Under the pieces are notes generated by a model, which worked only from the letters and a program-made list of their open reading frames with translations, made no database searches and was not told the DNA's origin. Both the position numbers and the translations under genes were made by a program. From RH-AL1 sp965214415 (lineage in GTDB: Bacteria; Pseudomonadota; Alphaproteobacteria; Rhizobiales; Beijerinckiaceae), in assembly GCA_965214415.1 (NCBI GenBank), contig CBDCBQ010000003.1:1798001-1862000 (forward strand): a stretch of 64,000 nt of DNA. The letters run 5' to 3'. This document shows positions 16,815-25,070 of this stretch, piece by piece (within the stretch, counting starts at the first letter, position 1; the number at the start of each line of letters is the position of its first letter).

Positions 16815-16952
16815 TCGGGAGGCAATGCCGCCGTGCAGCTGACTTCATGGTTCAGCGCTGCAACCAGCCGCCACAAAGATCGTTGGCCACGTCAATCGTC
16901 CCGGTACGCCTTTCGCATCGGGAGGATGTCCAACCAGCCTAGGAGATGCTGC

Positions 16953-17324
16953 GTGAAAAAGACCCTCTTCATCGTCGTCGGCGCCATGGTCGCGGCGACC
17001 TCGTTCTCGCCGGCCGCGTATGCCAAGCACAAGAAGGCCAAGCCCATGATGATGATGGAGCCGGCCATGAGCCCGACCATGGATGGCAAGGGCGAGTTCT
17101 ACGCGACCCCGATGTCGGCGACGTCCGTGAACGCGCCCGGTCTGGCGACGCTGCCGGGCTTCACCGCGGCGACAGGCGTCGTCGGCGGCGTCACCGCGCC
17201 GTTGCTCGCGCCGATTGGCGCCGCAGGCACCTTGCCCGGTCTCGATATCATCCCGAACGGTCTCGATGCCGCCGGTGGCGCCATCGATGGCGTGACAGGA
17301 CCGTTGCTCAAGCCGCTGAGCTGA
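16953..17324 (+). CDS. Small exported protein, unknown function
   Basis: 123 residues from GTG at 16953, preceded by AGGAG. The leader VKKTLFIVVGAMVAATSFSPAAYA is a clear signal peptide. The mature part is Lys/Met-rich at first (KHKKAKPMMMMEP), then Gly/Ala/Pro-rich with repeated GGVTAPLLAPIG and GVTGPLLKPLS segments. No family recognised. An intrinsic terminator follows at 17377. Confidence 0.7.
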   Translation: MKKTLFIVVGAMVAATSFSPAAYAKHKKAKPMMMMEPAMSPTMDGKGEFYATPMSATSVNAPGLATLPGFTAATGVVGGVTAPLLAPIGAAGTLPGLDIIPNGLDAAGGAIDGVTGPLLKPLS

Positions 17325-17376
17325 TAGGTTCCAGCAGCCGGTCTGAAGTCCGCCGGCATTCGCCATGGTACGAACG

Positions 17377-17409
17377 AACGCGCTTCCAGTCCGGAGCGCG
17401 TTTGTATTT
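17377..17409 (+). terminator. Intrinsic terminator
   Basis: AACGCGCT (17377-17384), 10-nt loop, AGCGCGTT (17395-17402), then a T-rich tail. It ends the transcript of the exported protein at 16953. It also argues against starting the next ABC ATPase gene at the upstream ATG (17365). Confidence 0.75.
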
Positions 17410-17442
17410 GTGAGAGTCGCGCCTTTACGTCATGGAAGGCGC

Positions 17443-18138
17443 TTGGACACGTCCGCCCCCTCTTTCAAGTCCGAGCCACCGCTCGTCGCCCTGCGCGGTG
17501 AAAGTGTCGGCTATGCCGGGCGCGTCGTGCTCCCGTGCGTCGACTTGGAAATACGTGCCGGCGAGCGGGTCGCGTTTCTCGGGCGCTCGGGCGTCGGCAA
17601 GTCGACGCTTCTCAATGCGATCTACGATCGCGTCGCGGGACAGGCGGCCCTGATCCCGCAGGCGGCAGCGCTGGTGCCGCAAATCTCCGCCTTCCACAAC
17701 GTCTACATGGGCCGGCTCGATCGGCACTCCAGCCTGCGCAACCTGCGCGAGCTCGTGTGGCCCGCGAAGGCGACGCTCGCCGAGATCGAGGCCGTGCTCG
17801 CGCGGGTCGGCCTGGCGGAGGCGCTCCGGCAAAAGGCCGGCTCCCTCTCCGGCGGGCAGGCGCAGCGCGTCTCGGTCGCGCGCGCGCTGTACAATGGACG
17901 GCCGATCGTGCTCGGCGACGAGCCGGTTTCAGCGCTCGACCGCCGGCAGGGCGCCCGCGTGCTGGAAACGCTGCACGCCACCCACGCCACGAGCGTTCTG
18001 GCGTTGCACGACATCGCGCTGGCGCTCGAGCACGCGACACGGATCATCGCGCTGGAGCCCGGCCGTATCGCCCTCGACGCGCCTGCCGCCACGCTGACCG
18101 AAGGCGACCTCGCCCATTATTACGAGGCAGCGCGATGA
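17443..18138 (+). CDS. ABC transporter ATP-binding protein, putative selenate importer
   Basis: 231 residues from TTG at 17443, preceded by GGAAGG; an ATG at 17365 is also in frame but would place a terminator hairpin inside the coding region. Walker A GRSGVGKST, Q-loop region, signature LSGGQAQRVSVARAL, Walker B IVLGDEPVSALD and the switch histidine in LALHDIAL are all present. It belongs to the phosphonate-type importer ATPases. The permease gene follows 180 bp downstream. With the binding protein at 13455 these form one transporter that has been split by inserted DNA. Confidence 0.85.
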   Translation: MDTSAPSFKSEPPLVALRGESVGYAGRVVLPCVDLEIRAGERVAFLGRSGVGKSTLLNAIYDRVAGQAALIPQAAALVPQISAFHNVYMGRLDRHSSLRNLRELVWPAKATLAEIEAVLARVGLAEALRQKAGSLSGGQAQRVSVARALYNGRPIVLGDEPVSALDRRQGARVLETLHATHATSVLALHDIALALEHATRIIALEPGRIALDAPAATLTEGDLAHYYEAAR

Positions 18139-18147
18139 TGGCGGTGC

Positions 18148-18306
18148 CTGTTTCTTCTCCCGCTCGCGGGAGAGGGTGGCACGACGCGGTCGCGACGGAT
18201 GAGGGCGCCGGGCGTGACGTCGACGCCCAGCGTTGCAGCTTTTTCTGCAACGCCCTCATCCGATTTCGCTTCGCGGGGCCACCTTCTCCCGCTCGCGGGA
18301 GAGGGA
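18148..18306. repeat. Rhizobial intergenic mosaic element
   Basis: CTTCTCCCGCTCGCGGGAGAGGG occurs at both ends (about 18152 and 18284), enclosing GGATGAGGGCGCC and CGCCCTCATCC arms around a GTTGCAGCTTTTTCTGCAAC hairpin. The whole is a large imperfect palindrome between the ATPase and permease genes. A related half is at 24447-24475. Confidence 0.75.
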
Positions 18307-18318
18307 AAGACGCGCGCC

Positions 18319-19830
18319 ATGAGACCGCGCCTCAGCTACGGCACGCTGGCCGGCGGCTTTGTCGGGCTGGCACTCGTCGCGGCGGCGTTCGCCGACCTGC
18401 ATGTGTCGGCGCTCGACCCGTGGTCCGATCTCGGCCAGTTCGCGCAAGGCTTCGTCTGGCCGGATTTCGGCGCGATCGTCCTTCGCGGGGTGATCCTCAC
18501 GGTCGCCTTCGCGGTCGCCGGCGTCACGTTCGGCTCGAGCATCGGGCTCGCGCTCTCCCTCGTGTTCGCGCGCTCGCGAACGGTGCGGCTGCTGGCGGCT
18601 GGCATGCGCTCGATCCACGAGCTGTTCTGGGCGCTGCTGCTGCTGCAGGTCCTCGGCATCTCACCGTGGACCGGCGTGCTCGCGGTCGGCATCCCCTATG
18701 CCGGCATCTTCGCCAAGGTCTACGCGGAGATCATGGAGGAGGCCGACCTCTCCGCCGAGCGCGTGCTGCCGACCGGCACCTCGACGCTCACACGCTTCCT
18801 GTTCGTGCGCGCGCCGATCCTGTCGCAGGCGTTCCGCTCCTACACGCTGTATCGGCTCGAGTGCGGTCTGCGCTCGTCGCTGATCCTCGGCTTCATTGGG
18901 ATCCCGACGATCGGCGACGAGATCTCCAGCGCGTTCCGGCCGGGCAGCTACCACGAGGCGGCGGCGCTGCTGCTCGTCTTCTACGCGCTGATCGCCACGC
19001 GCGGGCTGTGGGCGCGGGCGCAGACGCTGCCGTTCCTGATCCTCGGCAGCATCGTCGCGCTGGTGACGCTGACGAGCCCGCTGCCCGGCCTGCCGATCGC
19101 CACGCGGCTGATGAATTTCCTCGGCACCATCGTGCCGCTGCCGCTGCGTACCCATGGCAGCCTGCTCGCCTGGCTGTGGGACATCGCCGCGCACGAGATC
19201 GCGCCGGGTGTGGTCACGACGCTGATCCTCTCGCACCTCGCCGCGACGCTCGCCGCGTTCGCCGCACTGATCCTGTTTCCGGCGATCAGCCGGCGGTTTT
19301 CGGGACGGATCGGGCGCGCGCTCGGCCGGGTGTTCCTGGTGATGCTGCGCGGCACGCCGGACTACATGCTGGCCTACATGCTGCTGCAGCTGATGGGGCT
19401 GTCGATGCTGCCGGCCGTGCTCGCGCTCGGGCTGCACAACGGCGGCATCATCGCCTACCTGATGGGCCAGCACGCCGACGCGCTCAACTACCGCCGCGAC
19501 GCGCCGCGCGGGCTCGATCTCTACGCCTACGAGACGCTGCCGCGACTGTTCGGCCAGTTCGTCGCCCTCGTCCTCTATCGCTACGAGATCATCGTCCGAG
19601 AGAGCGCGATCCTGGGCATGCTATCGATCTACACGCTCGGCTTCTACGTCCAGGCCGACATGTACGACTTCAAGATGGACCGCGCCCTGGTGCTGCTCGC
19701 CGCCACGGGCCTCCTGTCGCTCGCCGTCGACGTCACCTCGCGTGCGCTGCGCGCCCGGCTGCGCATCGGCGGGCTGCCGACTCGCCTCGCGCAGAGCCGC
19801 GAGGCGCAGCTGCGCGAGCAGCCGGCGTAG
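18319..19830 (+). CDS. ABC transporter permease, fused double module, putative selenate importer
   Basis: 504 residues, about twice the length of a single PhnE-type permease. Two homologous membrane modules can be seen. The first has the segment GIPYAGIFAKVYAEIMEEADLSAERVLPTG with RYTLYRLECGLRSSLILGFIGI later (by parts). The second has LGLHNGGIIAYLMGQHADALN and ALVLYRYEIIVRESAILGML. These match the EAA-loop regions that contact the ATPase, so the chain probably supplies both halves of the pore. ATG at 18319 is chosen; the upstream in-frame extension lies in the repeat element. Selenate as substrate is inferred from the selenium island. Confidence 0.85.
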   Translation: MRPRLSYGTLAGGFVGLALVAAAFADLHVSALDPWSDLGQFAQGFVWPDFGAIVLRGVILTVAFAVAGVTFGSSIGLALSLVFARSRTVRLLAAGMRSIHELFWALLLLQVLGISPWTGVLAVGIPYAGIFAKVYAEIMEEADLSAERVLPTGTSTLTRFLFVRAPILSQAFRSYTLYRLECGLRSSLILGFIGIPTIGDEISSAFRPGSYHEAAALLLVFYALIATRGLWARAQTLPFLILGSIVALVTLTSPLPGLPIATRLMNFLGTIVPLPLRTHGSLLAWLWDIAAHEIAPGVVTTLILSHLAATLAAFAALILFPAISRRFSGRIGRALGRVFLVMLRGTPDYMLAYMLLQLMGLSMLPAVLALGLHNGGIIAYLMGQHADALNYRRDAPRGLDLYAYETLPRLFGQFVALVLYRYEIIVRESAILGMLSIYTLGFYVQADMYDFKMDRALVLLAATGLLSLAVDVTSRALRARLRIGGLPTRLAQSREAQLREQPA

Positions 19831-19851
19831 CCGATCCACGCCTCCGGCGTC

Positions 19852-19932
19852 CGTCATCGCGAGCGCGGCGAAGCAACCTAGGTGCCCCCGCGCGGCCCCT
19901 GGGTTGCTTCGCCTTCGGCTCGCAATGCCGGG
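19852..19932. repeat. Dispersed palindromic repeat, copy B (enters the CDF gene)
   Basis: GTCATCGCGAGCGCGGCGAAGCAACC and, inverted, GGTTGCTTCGCCTTCGGCTCGCAATGCC flank a GC-rich centre. The inner and right part supplies the stop and last codons of the minus-strand cation-efflux gene. Confidence 0.75.
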
Positions 19933-20540
19933 GAGGTCGCGGCGTGCTCCTCCCGCGCCGCCTCCCACACCTCCCAGGCGGCGCCCGCGTTGAGCGCGGC
20001 GATCGCCAGCCCCACGGCGAGATCGGGCCAGGGCGAGCGGGTGATCGCCGTGGCCGGCGCCACCGCGATGATCGCGAGATTGGCGAGCACGTCGTTGCGG
20101 GCCGACAGGAACGCGGCCGTCGCCAGGCTGCCGCCGCCGCGCCGGTGCGCGGCCAGCAGCCAGGCACAGGTCGCGTTGACGGCGAGCGCGCCCGCCCCGG
20201 TCAGCCCGATCGCGAGCGGCGCCGGCGGCGCGCCATGCGCGTAGCGCGCCCACGCCATCACAAGCGTCGCAAGGCCCGGCACGAGGATCAGGCCGGCGAG
20301 CCCCATGCCGAGCCGTGCGCGGGCGCGGGCCGACCAGGCGAGACCGACCACGAGCAGGATGTTGATCGAGGCGTCCTCGAGGAAGTCGACGCTGTCGGCG
20401 AACAGCGACACCGAGCCGATGGCGAGCGCCACGGCCACCTCGATGCCGAAGTACCCAAGGTTGAGCGCCGCCACGAGCCGGGCCGTGCGCGTCAACGCCG
20501 GACTGCCCGTGGGGTCTGATCGCGGAACGTCCCCTGTCAT
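19878..20540 (-). CDS. Cation-diffusion-facilitator-like membrane protein
   Basis: 220 residues. The opening segment ARLVAALNLGYFGIEVAVALAIGSVSLFADSVDFLEDASIN carries the FADSxDxxxD pattern of CDF metal transporters, and LSARNDVLANL in the middle matches the second metal site. Five or six membrane helices are predicted by eye. The protein is shorter than typical CDFs (about 300) and lacks the cytoplasmic C-terminal domain. Its last 16 or so residues (ALRAEGEATQGPRGGT) are encoded by a dispersed palindromic repeat, so the natural C-terminus may have been replaced. Metal unknown. Confidence 0.8.
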   Translation of the reverse strand: MTGDVPRSDPTGSPALTRTARLVAALNLGYFGIEVAVALAIGSVSLFADSVDFLEDASINILLVVGLAWSARARARLGMGLAGLILVPGLATLVMAWARYAHGAPPAPLAIGLTGAGALAVNATCAWLLAAHRRGGGSLATAAFLSARNDVLANLAIIAVAPATAITRSPWPDLAVGLAIAALNAGAAWEVWEAAREEHAATSPALRAEGEATQGPRGGT

Positions 20541-20830
20541 CGGTCCTTTTACTCCAGATGGGTGGCGCGGGCGCGGCCGGCGGCTGCGAATGTGGCGAAC
20601 AAGCGCTTAATCAAGTTGCGCGGAATGTCACGCAAAAGCCGCGGCTTTGAAACGCGCTGTGGCGGCCCCCGCACTAGTGGCGGACGGGCGTCGGACGTAG
20701 AAGGTGCCGGTCGGCTCGAGGCCCGTTTTGCCAGAGCCAGGCCGGACAGCCGGGGGCAAGATCGAAGTGGCCGAGAACACGCTGAGCTTGAACAAGGACC
20801 GTCGCGCTTTTCTGCCTCGCCGCCGTTGCC

Positions 20831-20989
20831 ATGATCATCGTCGCGCTCTTCGCGACGATGCCCTCCGCCGGCCAGCTCGAAGCCCGCGAACGCTCGGCGC
20901 GCGTGCCCTGCCACACCGAGCAGGTCGCGCTCGACCAGGGGTATGGCGTGAGCCGCATGGTCGAACGCCGCGTCTGCGACGATTACTGA
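20831..20989 (+). CDS. Small membrane or exported protein
   Basis: 52 residues from ATG at 20831: a hydrophobic start (MIIVALFATMPSAG) then RSARVPCHTEQVALDQGYGVSRMVERRVCDDY. The hydrophobic stretch continues upstream in frame (VALFCLAAVA) to a stop at 20789, but there is no standard start codon there. The two cysteines and the GYG-VSR ending suggest a small secreted protein. No family recognised. Confidence 0.5.
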   Translation: MIIVALFATMPSAGQLEARERSARVPCHTEQVALDQGYGVSRMVERRVCDDY

Positions 20990-20992
20990 GCC

Positions 20993-21715
20993 TCACCCCG
21001 TCAAGCTCGCGATATAGGCCTCCCGCGCGTCGGGAAGCGCGCGGCCATGCGGGGCGTAGAGGTCGCGATCGAGAAAATACCCGGTCAGCGTGAAGCCCGC
21101 GCGCACCGCGTCGAGCGGCACGGGGGCCTCGCCCTCCTCCTCCAGCAAGAACGCCGGCAGCGCCAGCATCTTCGCGCGGTACGGCGTGCCAGCGGCGCGC
21201 GACACGGCGCGACCGGACTTCGGCGAGACGTAGGCGAGATCGTCGCGCGCGCCGGTGGCGGCGCAGCTGTCGAGGTCGAGGCCGAAGCCGCTTTCGGCGA
21301 GGATCGCCGCCTCGAGCCGCACGATCCGCGCCGCGGCGATCTCGGACTGCCCGAGGACGGCCAGGATCTCGCGCGCGGCCTCGTAGAGCGCCTCGTGCGG
21401 CTCGCGCTCCGCGAGCAGCCGCATCAGCGCCGCGACGAGGTTGAGCCCGTGCAGGGTCGAGGATCGTTGCATCAGCTCGGCCGCGCGCAGCTTCGTCGTC
21501 TCGACCGCGAAATAGCCGAGGTGCTCGTCGAGCCGCGCGCGCCACGTGACCTCGGCCTCGTTGCCGGGTTGCAGCAGCGGCGCCAGGCGCTTGCCCCGCC
21601 CCCCTTTGACGAGGCCGAGATGGCGACCGTGCGCCCGCGTCATCACCTCGAGGATGAGGCTCGTCTCGCCGTGCCGGCGCCTACCGATGATGAGGCCCTC
21701 GTCGCGCCATTCCAT
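20993..21715 (-). CDS. recO: DNA repair protein RecO
   Basis: 240 residues. RecO loads RecA onto SSB-coated DNA in the RecFOR pathway. The opening MEWRDEGLIIGRRRHGETSLILEVMTRAHGRHLGLVKGGRGK by parts is the family's OB-fold domain, followed by the helical region with PLDEVRAGF-type LDAVRAGFTLTGYFLDRDL near the end. Length and order agree with alphaproteobacterial RecO. Confidence 0.95.
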   Translation of the reverse strand: MEWRDEGLIIGRRRHGETSLILEVMTRAHGRHLGLVKGGRGKRLAPLLQPGNEAEVTWRARLDEHLGYFAVETTKLRAAELMQRSSTLHGLNLVAALMRLLAEREPHEALYEAAREILAVLGQSEIAAARIVRLEAAILAESGFGLDLDSCAATGARDDLAYVSPKSGRAVSRAAGTPYRAKMLALPAFLLEEEGEAPVPLDAVRAGFTLTGYFLDRDLYAPHGRALPDAREAYIASLTG

Positions 21716-21813
21716 GGCGGAGCTTTAGCACGGAGCCCCCGTGGCTGTTGCCGCGAGTTGGTGGCAGATCCTTGTGCCAAACGTTGGACGAGCGGCTGTG
21801 CTATGGTTCGCGC

Positions 21814-22131
21814 ATGTCAGACGATGGCGATGCCGTCTTGCGCCGGTTCCGCGCCGAGCTCGGCAAGGTGTATGGGACGCGGCTCGAACGAGTGGTGCTC
21901 TTCGGCTCCCGCGCGCGAGGCGACGCGCGCTCCGACTCCGACTACGATGTGGCCGTCTTCATCGAGGAGTTCGAGAGCATCGGGACTGAAGCCGGCCGGA
22001 TCGCCGCGATCGGGACGGATATTCTGCTCGAGACTGGCGCGCTCGTTAATGCGCTGCCGTTCAAGGCCGGCGCCTATCGCGCGCGAACCGGGCTGATGGG
22101 CGAGTTGCGTCGGGACGGCCGCGATCTGTGA
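21814..22131 (+). CDS. MNT-type nucleotidyltransferase (antitoxin of MNT/HEPN pair)
   Basis: 105 residues. The motif LFGSRARGDARSDSDYDVAVF (by parts; G-S-R then D-x-D) marks a minimal nucleotidyltransferase, the antitoxin partner that AMPylates HEPN RNase toxins. ATG at 21814; an in-frame GTG/ATG further up is less likely. Its stop codon overlaps the GTG start of a broken HEPN gene (GTGA at 22128-22131), the usual operon arrangement of this system. Confidence 0.85.
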   Translation: MSDDGDAVLRRFRAELGKVYGTRLERVVLFGSRARGDARSDSDYDVAVFIEEFESIGTEAGRIAAIGTDILLETGALVNALPFKAGAYRARTGLMGELRRDGRDL

Positions 22132-22413
22132 AAGCGGAAACGGCGGCCTATCTCGCCAAAGACCGCGTCGATCTCGACGAAAACCCATTCCGGTGTCCAG
22201 ACCTTGCTCGGGCAACTGAGGCCGGCGGTCGACAAGCGGTTCCTGACCTTCCTGGGACAGGCTTACGTCTTCAAACAAATCAGCGATCACGGCCTCGATC
22301 AGGAGACAACTGTGACCTTGGACGAGGCGCGGGACGCGATCGCTGAGGCTGAAACCATGATCGAAGACGTTAACAGCGATGCTCGAGGCCTGACGGGAGG
22401 CTCCTCGCGCTGA
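22128..22413 (+). pseudogene. HEPN-domain toxin gene, internally deleted and frameshifted
   Basis: Frame one encodes VKAETAAYLAKDRVDLDE, a normal HEPN start. At about 22180 coding passes to another frame, KTHSGVQTLLGQLRPAVD and FLTFLGQAYVFKQISDHG, which is the normal second half. The central part of the domain, including the Rx4-6H catalytic motif expected there, is missing and the frames differ. The toxin is therefore almost certainly inactive, while the MNT antitoxin gene upstream is intact. Confidence 0.85.
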
Positions 22414-22486
22414 GGATAGGACACGTGACAAATTTGGTTGATTTGCGACTTGGGACGGTCTACCGAAGACGCCTCCAAGAGCGAGA

Positions 22487-22543
22487 TTGATCGTGGTTCT
22501 GGGCCTTATCGTAACGTGCGCGCTGGAGACGGGACGGAGGTAA
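22487..22543 (+). CDS. ilvB leader peptide (attenuation)
   Basis: An 18-residue frame starting with TTG at 22487 and ending TAA at 22541-22543: start, then I V V L G L I V T C A L E T G R R. Seven of the first eight codons after the start are Ile, Val or Leu. It lies 33 bp before an intrinsic terminator and 105 bp before ilvB, the arrangement expected for attenuation sensing branched-chain aminoacyl-tRNA. No strong Shine-Dalgarno; GTG at 22493 is an alternative start. Confidence 0.75.
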   Translation: MIVVLGLIVTCALETGRR

Positions 22544-22575
22544 GCCTTCGAATTCTCGCCGCTAGCGCTTGTCCG

Positions 22576-22598
22576 AGGCCCTCAGGGGCCTTTTTTAT
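22576..22598 (+). terminator. Attenuator terminator upstream of ilvB
   Basis: AGGCCC (22576-22581), TCAG, GGGCCT (22586-22591), then TTTTTTATT. It lies between the leader peptide and ilvB. Stalling of ribosomes at the Ile/Val/Leu codons would favour an alternative fold and read-through. Confidence 0.85.
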
Positions 22599-22647
22599 TG
22601 CCCAAATTGCCGATCCGTCCAACCCGACCACCAAACGAGAAGAGACC

Positions 22648-24441
22648 ATGGCCGCAGCGCACCTGCCGAAGGAGACTCCCCGCGAGATGACCGGCGCCCA
22701 GATGGTCGTCCAGGCATTCAAGGATCAGGGCGTCACGACGATCTTCGGCTATCCCGGCGGCGCGGTGCTGCCGATCTACGATGCGCTCTACGGGCAGACC
22801 GACATCAAGCACGTGCTGGTGCGCCACGAGCAGGGCGCGGCGCATGCGGCCGAGGGCTACGCGCGCTCGTCGGCGGGCAAGGTCGGCGTGCTGCTCGTCA
22901 CCTCCGGACCCGGCGCCACCAACGCGATCACCGGGCTGACCGACGCGCTGCTCGACTCGATCCCGCTCGTCTGCATCACCGGCCAGGTGCCGACGCATCT
23001 GATCGGCTCGGACGCGTTCCAGGAATGCGACACGGTCGGCATCACCCGCCATTGTACGAAGCACAACTATCTCGTTCGCCGCATCGAGGACCTGCCGCGC
23101 ATCCTGCACGAGGCGTTCTTCGTCGCGAGCCACGGCCGGCCGGGGCCGGTCGTCGTCGACATCCCGAAGGACGTGCAGTTCGCGCGCGGGCCCTATGACG
23201 CCACGCCGAAGACCGAACACAAGACCTACAAGCCGCAGTTGAACGGCGACCCGATGCGCATCGAGCAGGCGGTCGCGATGATGGCGCAGGCGCGCCGCCC
23301 GGTCTTCTACACCGGCGGCGGCATCATCAATGCCGGCCCCGAAGCCTCGCGGCTGCTGCGCGAGCTCGTCGCGCTGACCGGCTTCCCGATCACCTCGACG
23401 CTCATGGGTCTTGGATCGTACCCAGCTTCGGGACCGGCCTGGCTCGGCATGCTCGGCATGCACGGGACCTACGAAGCCAATCACGCGATGCATGATTGCG
23501 ACGTGATGATCAACATCGGCGCGCGGTTCGACGATCGCATCACAGGTCGGCTCGATGCCTTCTCGCCCGGCTCGAAGAAGATCCACGTCGACATCGACCC
23601 GACCTCGATCAACAAGACCGTGAAGGTCGATGTTCCGATCATCGGCGACTGCACGCATGTGCTGCGGGCGATGATCGACACCTGGAAGGCTCGCGGCTGC
23701 AAGGCCGACACCAAGGATCTCGCGGCCTGGTGGAAGGCGATCGAGGTCTGGCGCGGGCGCAAGTCGCTCGGGTTTCGGGGCTCGAGCACGTTGATCAAGC
23801 CGCAACACGCCGTGCGGCGCCTCTACGAGCTGACGCGCGGGCGCGACACCTACATCACGACCGAGGTCGGCCAGCATCAGATGTGGGCCGCCCAACATTA
23901 CGGGTTCGAGGAGCCGAACCGCTGGATGACCTCGGGCGGCCTCGGCACGATGGGTTATGGCCTGCCGGCCGCCATCGGCGTGCAGATGGCGCACCCTGAC
24001 GCGCTCGTCATCGACATCGCCGGCGAGGGCTCGATCCTGATGAACATGCAGGAGATGTCGACGGCGGCGCAGTATCGCCTGCCGGTCAAGATCTTCATCT
24101 TGAACAACGAGTACCTCGGCATGGTGCGCCAGTGGCAGGAGCTGCTGCACGAGAAGCGCTATTCGGAGAGTTATTCGCACTCCCTGCCCGACTTCGTGAA
24201 GCTCGCCGAGGCCTATGGCGCGCACGGGATCCGGGTGTCCGACCCGACCGACCTCGACGCGGCGATCCAGGAGATGATCGACACGCCGAACGCGGTGATC
24301 GTCGACTGCCGCGTCGACAAGATGGAGAATTGCTTCCCGATGATCCCGTCGGGCAAGGCGCACAACCAGATGATCCTGGCCGACGATGCCGACGTCGAGC
24401 TCGAGGCCATCATCGACGCCAAGGGCCGCGAGTTGGTTTGA
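22648..24441 (+). CDS. ilvB: Acetolactate synthase large (catalytic) subunit
   Basis: 597 residues; thiamine-diphosphate enzyme making acetolactate or acetohydroxybutyrate, the first common step of valine, leucine and isoleucine synthesis. FGYPGGAVLPIYDAL and VRHEQGAAHAAEGYARSSGKVG-like segments contain the catalytic Glu; GDCTHVL and the ThDP motif GEGSILMNMQEM...NNEYLGMVRQWQ follow. ATG at 22648 is chosen because upstream codons belong to the leader and terminator. ilvN follows 58 bp later. Confidence 0.97.
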   Translation: MAAAHLPKETPREMTGAQMVVQAFKDQGVTTIFGYPGGAVLPIYDALYGQTDIKHVLVRHEQGAAHAAEGYARSSAGKVGVLLVTSGPGATNAITGLTDALLDSIPLVCITGQVPTHLIGSDAFQECDTVGITRHCTKHNYLVRRIEDLPRILHEAFFVASHGRPGPVVVDIPKDVQFARGPYDATPKTEHKTYKPQLNGDPMRIEQAVAMMAQARRPVFYTGGGIINAGPEASRLLRELVALTGFPITSTLMGLGSYPASGPAWLGMLGMHGTYEANHAMHDCDVMINIGARFDDRITGRLDAFSPGSKKIHVDIDPTSINKTVKVDVPIIGDCTHVLRAMIDTWKARGCKADTKDLAAWWKAIEVWRGRKSLGFRGSSTLIKPQHAVRRLYELTRGRDTYITTEVGQHQMWAAQHYGFEEPNRWMTSGGLGTMGYGLPAAIGVQMAHPDALVIDIAGEGSILMNMQEMSTAAQYRLPVKIFILNNEYLGMVRQWQELLHEKRYSESYSHSLPDFVKLAEAYGAHGIRVSDPTDLDAAIQEMIDTPNAVIVDCRVDKMENCFPMIPSGKAHNQMILADDADVELEAIIDAKGRELV

Positions 24442-24499
24442 TGCTACTCTATCTTCTCCCGCGAGCGGGCGAAGGGAATCCTCACCGCAGAGACCTCCC

Positions 24500-25057
24500 A
24501 TGAACGCGCCGATCCCGCAGCCGCCCTCGCCCTACACCGCGCCGCCGAAAGACCGCGCGATCGTCCAGCACACGTTGTCCGTGCTGGTCGACAACGAGCC
24601 GGGCGTGCTCGCCCGCGTCGTCGGCCTGTTCTCGGGGCGCGGCTACAATATCGCGAGCCTCACGGTCGCCGAGGTGGCGCATGCGGATCATCTGTCGCGC
24701 ATCACCATCGTGACCTCGGGCACGCTCGAGGACATCGAGCAGATCACGCTGCAGCTCGATCGCCTCGTGCCCGTCCACACCGTCACCGATCTCACCTTGC
24801 AGGGCGACAGCGTCGAGCGCGAGCTGGCGATGATCAAGGTCGCCGGGCGCGGCGAGAACCGGCAGGAGGCGCTGCGCTTGTCGGAAGCTTTCCGTGGGCG
24901 GGTGATCGATGCTTCGACCGACAGCTTCATCTTCGAGATGACGGGCGCGGCCTCGAAGATCGACCATTTCGTCGACCTGATGCGGCCGATCGGCCTCGTC
25001 GAGGTCTCGCGCACCGGCGTCGCCGCGATCACCCGCGGCCCGGGCAAGATGCGTTAG
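24500..25057 (+). CDS. ilvN: Acetolactate synthase small (regulatory) subunit
   Basis: 185 residues. The N-terminal ACT domain (HTLSVLVDNEPGVLARVVGLFSGRGYNI by parts) senses valine; the C-terminal part (ELAMIKVAG, FRGRVIDAS, GLVEVSRTGVAAITRG) binds the large subunit. Starts at 24500 after a short intergenic palindrome half (CTCCCGCGAGCGGG). It is co-transcribed with ilvB. Confidence 0.97.
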   Translation: MNAPIPQPPSPYTAPPKDRAIVQHTLSVLVDNEPGVLARVVGLFSGRGYNIASLTVAEVAHADHLSRITIVTSGTLEDIEQITLQLDRLVPVHTVTDLTLQGDSVERELAMIKVAGRGENRQEALRLSEAFRGRVIDASTDSFIFEMTGAASKIDHFVDLMRPIGLVEVSRTGVAAITRGPGKMR

Positions 25058-25070
25058 CGGGCGCGCGCGA

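Noticed and set aside
17365..17442. N-terminal extension of the ABC ATPase from ATG 17365
   Set aside because: It would place an intrinsic terminator inside the gene and lacks a ribosome-binding site.
22438..22647. IlvB start at 22438
   Set aside because: The frame there crosses the leader peptide and terminator; the start at 22648 fits the family.
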